Assembly: GCA_014925825.1 (NCBI GenBank)
Contig: JACGCK010000141.1
Location: 52,626 to 116,625 of the forward strand
Source: Pholiota molesta
Taxonomy: Eukaryota; Basidiomycota; Agaricomycetes; Agaricales; Strophariaceae
Direction: 5' to 3'
DNA length: 64,000 nucleotides
Shown: in pieces, positions 33,955 to 46,950 of the stretch
Layout of the letters: each line of letters begins with the position of its first letter
How positions within the stretch are numbered: position 1 is the stretch's first letter
Program-made: the position numbers and the translations under genes
The notes under the pieces: model-generated
Told to the model about the DNA's origin: nothing
The model's database searches: none
What the model saw: the letters and a program-made list of their open reading frames with translations, nothing else

Positions 33955-35826
33955 GGCCACATACCAGCCCTGCCTTGCCCGCCCTCCATAGACATGCCGC
34001 CCATGCCGCCAACCCCTAGGCCGCCAGCGCCCCCCATACCGCCGGCGCCTGCGCTCATCCCAGGCATATTCCCTAGATTCCCGGCACCGCCGCCCGCCGC
34101 CGCGCGCATCGCCGCCTGCTGCTGCGCCATCCGGATCTGGTTCTGCCGCGCGCGCTCGCGGGCGGCAGCCGCTGCCTGCGCCTCGGAGGCGTTGATGCCG
34201 ATGCCAGGCAGGTTGAGCGCGGCATCGCCGGATGTCTGCTGCTGCGGCTGGAGCTGGCCAGACGGCGGCGACGCGGAGGACGCGGGGCGCTGCGGCGGCG
34301 GCTGCTGCTGCTGGGGGAGGTGTGCGCGTGCTGCTGCTGTTGTTGGATGTGCTGCGCGGGTGGTGTTGGGGCTGCTGGTGGTGGTGGCCGCCCTGGAGCG
34401 CGGGGTGGGTGCTGCCGTTCATGCTGCTGGGGCCAGCGCCAGGGCTGGGGCCGGGGAATGGGGTGCCGGAGCCGCTTGTGGATGAGGATATAGGTATAGA
34501 GGAGGGCGGGGGCATCATGGATGAGGGCGGGCCGCTGGGTGTCGTGCTCTTGCCTTCGCCGGTGTCTCGTCGCTTGTTCATGAGGCTGTCGGACAGGAAG
34601 TCTTCCTGCGGCCGTTCGCGCTTGAGGTGGTGGCTCGGGATGTTGCCTAGAATTGGCGTTCCGGGAGTGCTGAGGGTCGTTGGGCCGGCGGAGGTAGGTG
34701 TGTTATTGATGGAAGTTGAAGGAGGGGCCGAAGTCAGAGCCATCTGCTGCCTCTTGGCGACGTCCTTGGTGAACAATGAGGATAGCTCGGTATATAGATG
34801 TCGTATTCGATCTGCTGATGAGGGGTCGACAGTCATGGGCGGTGGGTCCAAAATGGGGTGAGGCTTAACAGAGAGTTAGTCGAGGTCGGGGTGCATTAAG
34901 GTTTACGTACTCCTTGCCGGTTCTGTTCTGCAGCAGTTGCCAGCCATGTGAGATTTGATTGTAGACGATTTGAATATCTGCAAACAGAGTTTTAAGCACG
35001 GCGGATGTGGTAATCAAACATACGCACTGTTGAAACCGCGGATCGGAGGTGGGTATATTTTTCCCTTGCAGTAGCATGCAGACACTGGGAAGGGGTCAGA
35101 GAAAGGAAAAATGGAGCGATAGACAACATACCTGAACAGCTCAGCGTTGAGGTCCAGTATTGCTACAACCCTGGGATCCTGCGTCGTATTAATGGAAGAT
35201 GGTGTTGTCGTAGGTATCGTGGGTGTCATGGGCGCTGGCGTGGCTATTGAAGCGGGTGGGGAGGGGTGGGGATTTGGCTGGGAAGGGGCATCGGATTGGA
35301 CCTGTTCATCGGGTTTTTCGTCTGGCGCCGGGGGCGACTTATTCGTCTCTGCTGGGGCCTCGGCTGTCGCTGCGTCCCCACCATTCGCATCTCCCTCTCC
35401 GCTTGGCTCCTCCTCTTGATCCGGTGGGGGCGACAATTCGCTGAGAGGGGTGGACTGCCGCGACTCGTCAGCCTTCTCGACGCGTGGGGGCGATGGCTCG
35501 TCTGGCACGGCCTCGTCCTCTTCTTCCTCTTCGCGCTGAGGGATCTCGACGTCGGCTTCTTTTTCTTCGGCCAGAGGGGGGACGGGTGATAGTGATGAGC
35601 TGCGTTCGAGGCTGGGGGAGGTCGCGTTGGCGCCAGGTGGGCTGGGAAGCGACACGGGGTCCGGCGGCGGCTGCTTTTCGTCGCCGGTGGACTCGACGAG
35701 GGTCTGGCCGAGCTCGACGGCGTCGTTCACGGCGAAGTGGCCATCGTCCCAGGGGATGATTTTGTGGTCTGGGCTCTGCTTGGGGTGTGGTGAGAGCGGC
35801 GACGTATGGTGGTCCAGACGAATCAT
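31819..35826 (-). CDS. Gln/Gly/Met-rich SSXT-like transcription coactivator (frames interrupted)
   Basis: Very large low-complexity protein. The N-terminal exon (from 35826, MIRLDHHTSPLSPHPKQSPD) is Pro/Glu-rich; in-frame residues upstream of it (PAGHIPVSLAEQRRA) follow a TTAG acceptor near 35898, so a further 5' exon is likely. Three small exons then encode a domain resembling SSXT/SS18: VVAILDLNAELFSVCMLLQ, SDPRFQQYSNRLQSNLTWLA, TAAEQNRQG. SS18 proteins are SWI/SNF-associated coactivators. Long Gln, Gly and Met-rich runs follow (CAG/CAA tract 33797-33953), with one ordered block (HPIVRYLVQNVPGFEGMP), and the protein ends SNEFELFNWNSS at 31819. The frame changes near 34313-34360 and at 32819-32823; adding one base at each of three C/G runs restores it (see findings). 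An intron is an alternative for the 32.8-kb break. Confidence 0.7.
33797..33953 (-). repeat. CAG/CAA-rich poly-Gln tract
   Basis: Within the SSXT-like gene. On the coding strand almost every codon is CAG or CAA, with a few Leu, Met, His and Ala interruptions. It is likely length-variable. Confidence 0.85.
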
Positions 35827-36835
35827 AGCCCGGCGCTGCTCGGCGAGAGAGACGGGGATATGGCCAGCGGGGATGGTAGCGGTGTTGGAGGGCGCCTAAC
35901 GGTGTACGGGCCTGGACAAGGCTCGGTATTCAATAGATATCAGAGAAACAGCGTGCAAAGTCGCACAACGACCGTCACAGCCTTGGCAGCGGAGTCTTAA
36001 TTCCATCACTGAGGGAAAACCGACGGCTGGGGGGACACGGCGGGGACACTGGAGGGACCGTTGGGCGGCGGCGTCTGGGGGCCACTGCAGGCCACAGGGC
36101 ATACCAAATTATCCCAATTGATTGTCGTTTTACAGATTAGACGAATCGGCGCACAAATGACATCTCCGTGGTATCTATTTCCCGATCCCGGGCTAGTTCC
36201 TGGTTTGTCGCACCATGAATGAGAAGATGTCATCCATCAATTCTACGGATACACTCCTATCGACGGGGACACTCGACGCTGCAGTTAGCGCCCGCTGCAG
36301 CCATCTTTCCGCAGACATTTATGGGAACATGCGAACATGGAAGTGGTAGCAAAAAATCCAAATTCTAAAATCTCAAGGCCAGAAATCGCCATCCACACAT
36401 CCGCTTGATTCATTCTCCACACACCATCCAGATCAGGCGCATGCACTGGTGCCCAGCATTCCAATGCGTTGCGCAGTGGTGGAACCGGGTAACTTGAAGG
36501 TGGAATAAGAAGTTGCCTTTTGCGGTGCATCACGTAAGCTTTGCGCGTATTTGGACGGAACGTCGCTGTCCCATGGTGTGGTGATCATCGCTCCCAACGC
36601 TCCTCAAGACACTTTAGGATGTAAGTATGCCCCTCCTCCCCCCGAACGATGCTCTGGCGATCTCTCTGGATGTGTACGGCGGCAGGACAGAGAAAACTGG
36701 GATGAAATCGGTGGTGTTTTGGGTGGATGGCGCTCAGAGAGGATGGATGTCGCCGTACCCAAATCCCTTGCATCGCAGCGTGCCAAATCACTTCAAACTC
36801 TCAACTAACGCTGCTCTTTTCCGCTAGAAAACGCA
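35827..36835. other. 1-kb divergent intergenic region, SSXT-like/RPL8
   Basis: Probably carries an upstream exon of the SSXT-like gene (acceptor near 35898) and both promoters. The RPL8 side becomes CT-rich (CTGCTCTTTTCCGCTAG) immediately before the ATG. No independent gene is supported. Confidence 0.4.
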
Positions 36836-37842
36836 ATGGGTCGGGTTATTCGGGCACAAAGGCGCTCGCACGCCATCGTATGTTCAGCATAATTTATGGT
36901 GCAATGGCGATGGATTCTGACACCTCTGGCCGTATCCTCTAGTTCAAGGCGCACACTCACCACAACAAGTCCCCCGCCCGTCTCCGTAACCTCGATTATG
37001 CTGAGCGTAACGGGTACATCCGCGGAATTGTCAAGGAGATCATCCATGACGCTGGTCGGTGCGTAAAGCAGTGAAATCTGCAAAATCACAAGTCCACTAA
37101 ATCCTACTGCGTTTTACAGTGGTGCCCCCCTTGCTCGCGTCGTTTTCCGCGACCCCTACCGCTACAAGCTCCGCCAGGAGACTTTCGTCGCCACCGAGGG
37201 CCTCCACACCGGTGCCTTCGTTTACTGCGGCAAAAAGGCCCAGCTCGCCGTCGGAAACGTCATCCCCGTAGGCCAATGCCCCGAGGGTACCATCATCTGC
37301 AATGTTGAGGAGAAGGTCGGCGACCGCGGCGCCCTTGCCCGCACATCCGGAAACTACGCCACCATCATTGGCCACTCTCCCGATGACAACAAGACCCGCA
37401 TCCGCCTGCCTAGTGGTGCCAAGAAGACTGTCTCTGGCTCCGCCCGTGCTACCATCGGTATCGTTGCTGGAGGAGGAAGGATCGACAAGCCTTTGCTCAA
37501 GGCCGGTCGTGCATACCACAAATACAGGGCCAAGCGTTACAAGTACGTTGTTTTTGGAAAAAAAAAATTGCGAATGAAAGTTGCTAACAAAGATTATAGC
37601 TGGCCTCGTACTCGTGGTGTTGCTATGAACCCCGTCGACCATCCTCATGGTGGTGGTAACCATCAACACATCGGAAAGGCTTCCACCATCGCCCGCTCCG
37701 CTGTTCCTGGACAGAAAGTTGGTCTCATTGCCGCCCGCAGGGTATGTGTCTGCTTTTTCCACAGTATAGTCCGTTCCCTCACATGTTTATTTTCGATTAG
37801 ACTGGTCTGCTACGTGGTACCGTCAAGGTCAAGGAGGTTTAA
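36836..37842 (+). CDS. RPL8: 60S ribosomal protein uL2 (RPL8; RPL2 in yeast)
   Basis: Large-subunit protein next to the peptidyl-transferase centre. Five exons (36836-36877, 36943-37058, 37120-37542, 37600-37741, 37801-37842) give 254 aa, the expected length. The start [14 protein letters not shown] is canonical. Conserved blocks include [87 protein letters not shown] and the near-universal [17 protein letters not shown], whose His is conserved in uL2. It ends [12 protein letters not shown]. All introns are short GT-AG and keep frame. Codon choice is strongly C-ending (GCC, CGC, ATC, GTC), as expected for a highly expressed gene. Confidence 0.98.
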
Positions 37843-38482
37843 GCGCGATTCTATATTTCCTCGTCCGCTTTCATCTTTTTTCTTTTGCCTTACACCCACA
37901 TTTTGCTTTCCATACTTACACCTGCGTGTTCGTCCCTACCACTACAAAATATGTATATGCAGATGCCTATGCTATTCACGACACATATGCCAGCATCTAC
38001 ATGCATGTAAGCCCGAGATCGCATTGGATATTGAGAGCTCTTTTTTCCTGGAATATACCCGACTCAAAACATCATATTGGGCCCTGAAACTTGAAAATTA
38101 GGTGGAATTGACAAGAAGCTGGTTTCATTTGTTTCTTGGAGGGCATCTTTCTGCTTGCATTCAGTTTTGAGAGCAAAGTAAGCTGTCAATGAAATAATCA
38201 GCATAAATCTATGGACTATCGAAGACTAAGTAGATCGTGTGCAGAAGATCAGCTGGTCTGGTTGAGAGAATATTCTTATGCCGTTCTTATAATACAAAGT
38301 TACAAGTATAGATGTCGGCGGCGATCGGCGACAGAGAAAGGCTTCACATATCGCACAAGCAAGGCTGAACTTCCGTTGTAAAGATGTCATACATTGGAAA
38401 GAAAGGAAGAAAGCAAAACATGCGAAAGACGAAACAGCAATGCAAGAAACACAGAGGAGGCGAATAAAAACGCGAATGCAGA
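37843..38482. other. 3' spacer between convergent RPL8 and KRR1
   Basis: 640 bp between two stop codons. It begins with pyrimidine-rich probable RPL8 3' UTR; nothing else is recognised. Confidence 0.4.
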
Positions 38483-40047
<1,565 letters not shown>

Positions 40048-40207
40048 GAGTGAGATGGGTGCAAATGGCAGACGAAATATTTAGACTTGGTGTGCAAATG
40101 AGCGCGCTGAATACATTACGTAACGCACTACCTCATGTGCCTTGGTGGAATCTCAGGTTGCCTTCACCCCTTGCTCAGGCCCGCCTCCGCCACGACATCC
40201 TCACACC
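40048..40207. promoter_or_regulatory. Bidirectional promoter, KRR1/NCBP3-like
   Basis: 160 bp between divergent start codons; it must drive both genes. No TATA box is obvious. Confidence 0.6.
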
Positions 40208-41637
40208 ATGGACAACACCCCCGCTGGCATCGACCCCGCCGACACCACGGCGCTCTCGTACGACGACGTCGCCTACGAAGAGCAGCTGCCCACGGAGGCG
40301 GAGCGCGCCGCCGCGGCCTCGTTCGCGAAACGCATCGGTACGAGCAAAGTCTATCTGCTCTCGGAAACTTCGGCACTAGGTCGGGGCGGCAAGGTGCGCT
40401 AGTACCCTATCCTTGCGGACACAGAGATATTGGGACCTGATATGCGAGTCGGCTTTGCCCTTCTGGCAATTCTTTTCTTTTTCGGACGGAAAGCGCAAAC
40501 ACACGGAGGACGACGAAGACGAAATGATGGAGGATGAGGTCGTAGACGACGGTGTGTATTACCGTATTCTGAACCTCTCTGTTGAAAAGCTTATTGTACA
40601 ACCGTGCAGGGCTTTCGTACCGCACGAACGCGATCCTTTTGAACGGGTCACCCATAGCGCATCTGCCAACAGCCCGTATATTCGCGTATGCCACCCACTT
40701 CGACGCCCACCCCATGGGCCTGGAGTGGGTGGACGATAATACCTGCGTTCTGGTGTTTGAATCTAAGAAGGACGCGCGCGAAGCGTTCGCTCGCCTGCAG
40801 AAATCGACCGCAGACGAGCCAGACATGGAGGAATTCCTCACCGGACGGCCGTTCCCGGTCGCCCTTTGGCCGCCGGAAGAGCGCATCAACGAGACGCTTG
40901 GACAAGGCCAGGGGCTGAAGGGCACTATCCGCATGCGCTGGGCCAAGGTCGATGACGTGAAGAAGAAGGGCGCCATGAAGGAAAGCAAGTTCTACCAGAA
41001 ACACGGTTCCACGGCCGGAAAGGAGCTATTCGAGGGCCGTGATCTGCCTCCTACGAAACGAAGAAGGCGCGATCCGCATGAAGAGGACGAGATACGAAAA
41101 GCCCAGCTGGACGACGAGCTGGACCAATTCCTTGCAGAATCCGACACAGACGAAAAGAAGGACGAGGAGCCCGAAATACCTACGTCACCCCCTCCATCCC
41201 GGATGCGCTCAGACTACATCGCGAACGACGGCCGAACGCTGTTGGAGCGGACGTCTGTTCTGCGCTGGCACAAAACCGAAGACGAGGGCCCCGACCTCGC
41301 ATCACGATTGGCTGACCCGCGCGCCAGGCGCTCCCGAGGGGGGCGCCGAGGGCGGAATAGTGGATCCCTGCTGGACGCCAGCCTCGACAGCCTGAGCGAC
41401 CGTGTACAAGCCCCTTTCTCCGAGAGGCTCGAATGGGGATCTGATTCGGACCGGAGACGAGAGCCGTCGCGGCGCGGTGAGAATGGCCGACGTCGAGACG
41501 GGGGCCTCCGCATAAACGGCGCGAGCGACGGAAGGAAGAGCAGGCGATCGGACAACCCTGCGCGTACGGCGGAGCGGCCGAGAAAAACGCAGCAAGAGCT
41601 GGATGAGGAATTGGACGCGTTTCGCAGTAATGCCTGA
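40208..41637 (+). CDS. NCBP3: NCBP3-like nuclear cap-binding protein with C-terminal UBM-like motif
   Basis: Three exons (40208-40394, 40494-40551, 40610-41637). The N-terminus is acidic (YDDVAYEEQLPTEAERAAAA, then TEDDEDEMMEDEVVDD). It is followed by an RRM-like fold, NAILLNGSPIAHLPTARIFA and PMGLEWVDDNTCVLVFESK, matching the NCBP3/C17orf85 family, in which a W-[LV]-D-D motif marks the domain. NCBP3 binds capped mRNA and supports export. A second ordered piece is KGTIRMRWAKVDDVKKKGAM with SKFYQKHG. The rest is Arg/Asp/Ser-rich. The last residues, TQQELDEELDAFRSNA, resemble the UAP56-binding motif at the C-terminus of ALYREF/CHTOP export adaptors. Frame is intact. Confidence 0.85.
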
Positions 41638-42845
41638 GCTTGGTTCCTCGATGCTGTTTCCTGGATCGCTGCTCCATCCCCCGGATTTTTATGTTCCCCT
41701 CCTCATATTTATGATAAGTGTATTGTAATGCAATTTTCACATCTCTCATTGCTTCCTCCGCTCATACTATTCATCTTTGCTCAAGTATATAATTTTAGTA
41801 ATCTCGCTACGCGCGCAATGCATTCGCTGTTGGGTGTAGACCAAGTGTGACCTGGGCCTGCTGGCGTTAGATTTCTGTTGTCTCCACTATCCACATGTCA
41901 CCTGAATGTTGGGTTGAACTCTCCCATGTGGGCCTCATCCAGACTCGCTCTGGGGCCTTTGTATCTAGGCCTACTATGTACTCGTCACCCATGGTGTCGC
42001 GTCAATGTCGCGTAATCTACAGAGGTACCGCCCTTTCGGAACGAGGGTGCTGCCAGTGATTTTTAATTCCCCCACTCCAAGTTCTGCTCCCATCCCCACG
42101 GCGCAACTTGACCGATAGAACGGTATGTTGTGGTTCTACAGTCATGTACTGATGGCACCCCCCAAGCATGCCACCGATACATTGCCAACGTTGTTAAGCG
42201 TAATATCCATAGCATTGACAACTCAGCGCTGCGGCAGGCTTTAGCCTTGCATATTGCCAGGTCCATTCATGTCCTTGGTCGTCGTCGGTGCCGACGCACG
42301 TTTATTCTTCAAATGAAATTTCCTAGAGCCTGGTCAAAAGTGAATAGAAGGCAAGGTCAAGTACAGAATAATATATACTTGAACTAGAACCCACCCAAGT
42401 CAGCCTCCTTGCCTGTTTTATGACACAACGGAACTTGTGAATAGCTCTCATTTCTTTACACTTAATTTTGTAATAAGTCCGGTGTGGTCAGACTGTCAGA
42501 CAAGTCCTGACCACACCGCGATTAACACTGCAACTGCAACAACGCTCAGCTGAGAATTTCCAATTGAAATATTGACGCCCCATAACAGCTGCAATAAGCA
42601 ATGCTGCCCAATTGTAATCGTTAACAAATCCAATCCAAGAAAAACAATAGCGAGGCGCGCATTATTGTCCTTCGAAAACCAAGGGTCTTTCGGTGGACCG
42701 GTCCTTCAAGTTCGGAGGCCCCTGAATGCTAAAAGCACCGGCATCTGTGGCACCGTGGCCAGGACCTGCTTAGTCAGCAGGATTGGCGCTTGCCGATGAG
42801 GGCAGAGCAAGGGCAGAGTTAGAACGGCCTTGTCCTCCAACCACC
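41638..42845. other. 1.2-kb intergenic region upstream of EAF
   Basis: No gene found. It contains a perfect 11-bp stem inverted repeat at 42481-42517 and otherwise mixed sequence with scattered stops. Confidence 0.4.
42481..42517. repeat. Short perfect inverted repeat (11-bp stem)
   Basis: GGTGTGGTCAG at 42481-42491 pairs exactly with CTGACCACACC at 42507-42517 across a 15-nt loop. It could be a MITE relic or an operator-like palindrome. Function unknown. Confidence 0.6.
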
Positions 42846-44469
42846 ATGGCGAGCACCAGCTCCTGGATGCCGCCCCCAGGCCGCCATACTGTCAACATAG
42901 GCTCCTCCCTGGGCAGGGCGATCAAAAACAGAAAGCTCAAGGGCTCGCCAGCCCCCACGGCGAAACGTTCCAACCTCCCGGAGAGGGATTTCTATTCGTT
43001 CAAGTGTGAGGCGTCCTCCGAGAGGCCATCTGAGGAATAGTGTGAATCTGACGATGGTTTTTAGTCAACTTAAGGCATCGTCGGTTGATGCTGCGAAACC
43101 TGCCACGATAGAAATCAAGAAAGGAGCGGAGAGCACTCAGATTAGGGCACAATACCCCAGTACCCAGGTGTGCATAACGCATGAAATTGCCCGACTGCTT
43201 TGCTGACAGCTCTACTAGCCTGGAGAGGTCCACACGTTAATGGCATTGAAACACCCGCCAGGGATGTCGATTGTATACTTATTTATGACGAGGACACGGG
43301 GGTCAGTCATTCTATCTGTCTAGTCTTTGGCCTCTACTTATTTTATTTTATTTTATTCTGCAGCAATACACACTCGAAAAGCTGGAATCTTACGTTGGGT
43401 TAAAATTTGACCGCAAAGTGGCGGTCTCACCCCGCCCCACATCCCGTATGTTTTAACGACCTAACCTGGGATTATTGTTCTCATGGTCTATCGCTATCTA
43501 GCTGTACCCATTGCTACGGGTAAGGGAAAAGCAAAGCAGGAAGATTACGAAATAGCCGCAGCCATCGACGAGGATGCGGAAGGCGAAGTCGAGGAAGACG
43601 ACTTGGAGGAATTGCTACAACAGGCCATTGCAGATGAGCCAGAGGAAGGCGAAGAGATCGAGCTGCCTCCGCCCAAACCACAACCTCCAATACCGAAGGC
43701 CGTCCCGTGAAGCCCTTACCCGCACCTAAAGCCCGGGCAGAACCACCGAAAGCAAAACAGCAACGCCCGCTGTTATTGCACCACCAGGATTACCTCCAAA
43801 GCCCAAAGCTGCACCAGCGAAAACAAAGAAGACGGCAAAGGCCCAAGCACCGACGTCATACCCCGACGAGGAAGTCATCGAATTTGGAAAGCCCGCAAAG
43901 CGAGCCCGTCCTTCTCCGCCACAACAACCACCTGCCCCTCCACCACGCGCGCCCTCCCCTCTCTCCTTTCCTGGAGGCTCGACGCCGGCCTTTGCGCCAC
44001 CGCCAGCTCCAGCTGCGGCGAAACCTGCAATATCGCGTAACATCCCTGCACGCACACCGCCTGAGCCTGTACTACCACCCCAACCAACAATGCCTCCTTC
44101 ACCGCAACTGGTGCAGTCGGACAGCGACGACGACGACGACGACGAGGGATACTGGGAGCAGGTTCCCACTGTCACGCCTGTGATTCCGCAGCCTCAGGCT
44201 GACTATGAGGCGGCGCTCGAGGAAGACATATTTGGGGACGGCTTCGGGGACGAAGGGGACGCTGGCGAGGATATCGATGAAAACGACTTTGAGAAAATGA
44301 TGAATGAGCAAATGGACCGGGACTCGGAGGACGAGAGCTCCATGGTAGCGCTGTCGCCGGAGCCTGATCCGACGAGAAAACCGATATCATTGAATAATTT
44401 CGCATCCGGTGGGTAGCGGTTGACAGCGACGACGACTTTTCGAGTAGTGAGGAGAGCGATGAGGATTGA
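42846..44469 (+). CDS. EAF: EAF-type RNA polymerase II elongation factor (frames interrupted)
   Basis: Partner of ELL in stimulating Pol II elongation. Start at 42846. The N-terminal EAF domain is unmistakable once exons are joined: PPPGRHTVNIGSSLGRAIKN, SNLPERDFYSF, SSVDAAKPATIEIKKG, STQIRAQYPSTQ, then ETPARDVDCILIYDEDTG and YTLEKLESYVGLKFDRKV. The remainder is Pro-rich with a KTKKTAKAQAP stretch and an acidic C-terminus (SDSDDDDDDEGYWEQVP, DDFSSSEESDED), typical of an EAF transactivation tail. The reading frame breaks at about 43235, 43704, 43760 and 44410. Each time, adding a single base restores the expected protein (for example VHT-VNGIETP, PKAVP-VKPLPAP, and the last exon end). I therefore treat it as an active gene with probable sequence errors, not a pseudogene; stop taken at 44467-44469. 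Confidence 0.8.
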
Positions 44470-45413
44470 GTTCTCCTTTTTCTCCGAGGCACATACATAG
44501 AGCAGGCGAAATGAGGAGGACGGGGTTGAGATGACGGACAGGGTGTCGGCTTTTCTTGGTCACGATGATTTTTTTCTTTCGCGTGCAATTTAGCAGACTT
44601 ATCTATGGAGGAACTCTTTTCTATCTATCTATCTACATCATACACATCATACGGCATACCTGTACTACAATACCCCTCTGCATTCCATTGGAAATGCAAC
44701 TGAATATTTATCATCACCAACAAGCAACTGATGTGTGCATTTGAGATGTCTAGCGCTGGCAACTGAATGATATCTTTTTTGATCCAATGCTTGCAATTTC
44801 ATTCTATCTAAGTACGGTAACACCGAACTAATGCAGCGTGTGATAACTCGAGATAAAAGAAAATGCGCGAATGGGAAATATTAACCTCCCCGGGTTGATG
44901 TGCCGAAATTGTTGTTGGTGGACAAGATAAAAGAAAACATGAGAAAGGGAACAAACGGAAGTGAAAAGATAAGCAGGTACATATCCAAAAAGGGTCCCAT
45001 ATAGGATTGCGGTGCACTGAATAGATGTTGAGCAAGAGGCCCAACGCTAGGTCGAAACCGAGGCCGCAACACCTACTCAAATGATCCTATATGGGAAAGC
45101 AGAAAACGAAAGGAATAAAAATGGCAAAACACGAATCCAGCTTGATTACACATCCCTCTCATGATGATGGTGGTAACAAAAGGTCCAAAAATCCCCACAT
45201 AATAGTATAGAACTCCCTCCCTGTGCCAACGAGGATTATTATCTCTAATTCATCCCCTTCGAGGGGAAAGGAAAAGAGGCCACCGCCCAAGAAACCCCTC
45301 CGTCCAAAAGAAACATACCAAATACATTAATCTAGAACGTGATGTCGAGCGAATCGTAGTTCCATTACTTGTATACCGATTAAGTAGAATGAGTGTGTTT
45401 TCGAAGGAGATCT
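44470..45413. other. Intergenic region between convergent EAF and rds1-like genes
   Basis: About 940 bp between 3' ends with no gene recognised. It has CTAT repeats near 44619-44634, and short frames on both strands without motifs. Confidence 0.4.
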
Positions 45414-46950
45414 TTAGTAGCCGGCGACGCCAGAATCAGCGGCGTTGAAACTCGTGGCCGCAGCGGGGCTCGCGGAGGCGCTTGCGGATGGCAGATTTGA
45501 CCAGCCCACGACGTTGATGCTGCCATTAGGGGCCGGGCCAACAAAGGTGTTCGGGCCGCCGGGAACGGAGCTCAAGACAGAGGCGGAAGAGGACGACGAA
45601 CCCGCCGAGGCAGTTGAAGAGGCGCTGGCAGCTGACGCTGAGCCTGTGGAGGACGCAGTGGTGCTGGCAGCTGCAGCCGAGGCAGTTCCCGCGGAGGAGA
45701 CGATCGCAGACGCCTCGGCAGGCGAAATCGTAGCGGTGCTCGTGCTAGCAGCGACGGAGCCAGCAGCACCCCGCGCGCGAGCTGGCCGAGCATCTGGGGC
45801 TGAGTGTCGATGAACGCCATAGTAGGTCCTGCAACTAGCTGCGTCGTCGCGCGATCACGGACGTTGTTGACGAGGGGCTGGCCGTCAGAGGTGACGAAAA
45901 TCGCAACGGGGCCGTTGATGCCACTGGGGACGACGCAGTTGTCGAACGGCAAGGGGATGGACGCGAAGGAGCCTCCAACCAGCATTTGGCAGAAGAATTT
46001 CTGAGGAAAATAAAAATAGTGGTAAGTATATTGTGTATGCCGGCGAAACCGGGCAAAAGAGACGTACCGAGGTGTCATTGCTACTGGTGATGGCAGGAGA
46101 CGAGAAAGAGAGCTGAGTTCCTGGGCCAACGGATCCGTGTTGGTGAGGGAAAGAGCAGGGTTGGCTAGAATTAATAGTGAGACTTTGTGCATGCTGAGAC
46201 TAATAATTCAAAATACCTGGAACTCCAAGATCACAGGCACCACTGAAGAAAGGGCCGGCAAGGGACAGGACTTCACTCGGCGACAGCGCAATATCGAACG
46301 CAGAGGGGATAGCAGTTCCAGTGCTAGACAACACGTTCAAAATTGTCTGATGGCGAGCCTCTACAGTCAAGATCGAGGCAGCGGAGTCAAGAAGAACCGG
46401 ATCGTCCAAAAGCGTTGCACCACCAAGGTAGGCACCAACTCCGACTGCCTCCACAACACGAGCTGTGGCCGCCATGGTGGCAACATCAGTAAGCGCCGAA
46501 TCAAAGTTGAACTTGCAACTTGTGACTGGTTTTGCACCAAAGGATTTTAAAGCAGCCTAGTAGATTGAAAAAAAAAATTAAGGATGAAAGTAATGCCGAG
46601 AGGGGAAGTCTGGCGCACCTGGAGAACCGTTGAGTGCGTAGATTCATCAGCCCCGATAGCGGTGAGCTGCTGGATGGCAAGTTGGCTGGACGAGAAGCCA
46701 GCGCTTGTGAAGTCGCTGTCTTGAAACTTGGCAAGAGCTTGTGTGTAGAATTCTGCCTCAAGTTGCTCAAGAACATCGGCGAATGCTGAAAATGCTCTCA
46801 GTATTTAAATTTTCTGATAGAACTGTATATACTCACTGTAAACCAATATGTCCGAAGCGCTAACCGTCCTCCCATAAATCCTAGCAGGCGCTGCCGACAC
46901 CAAGTAGGGCAGCGCAGACACGAGAGCGACGAAAGTGGAGTGAAATGCAT
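45414..46950 (-). CDS. rds1: Secreted rds1-like ferritin-fold protein (frames interrupted)
   Basis: Resembles the fungal stress-induced rds1 family with a ferritin-like four-helix domain. From the ATG at 46950 a signal peptide is readable if one base is added near 46935 (FVALVSALPYLVSAAPA). Then come AFADVLEQLEAEFYTQAL, GADESTHSTVLQ, VGAYLGGATLLDDP and VEARHQTILNVLSSTGTAIP: Glu and ExxH residues at the spacing expected of the di-iron-type helices. A second domain follows: FFCQMLVGGSFASIPLPFD, INGPVAIFVTSDGQPL and AGPTMAFIDTQPQMLG. The C-terminus is a Ser/Ala-rich linker and a conserved end (GPNTFVGPAPNGSINVVGWS ... GVAGY). Three apparent one-base deletions (46935, 46131, 45770) split the frame. 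A TATAAA lies upstream at 47109-47114. Whether it binds iron is untested. Confidence 0.75.

Noticed and set aside
33400..34019. Plus-strand poly-Leu, poly-Cys and Pro-rich frames opposite the Gln tract
   Set aside because: Antisense shadows of CAG/CAA and Gly/Met codons of the SSXT-like gene.
33445..34300. Arg-rich continuation of the SSXT-like frame to 33445
   Set aside because: It is the out-of-frame reading of Gln/Gly/Met codons after the frame break; the correct frame gives the composition seen on both sides.
45445..45813. Plus-strand 122-codon Ala/Glu-rich frame
   Set aside because: Antisense to the Ser/Ala-rich tail of the rds1-like gene; the minus strand has the conserved GPNTFVGPAPNGS ending.
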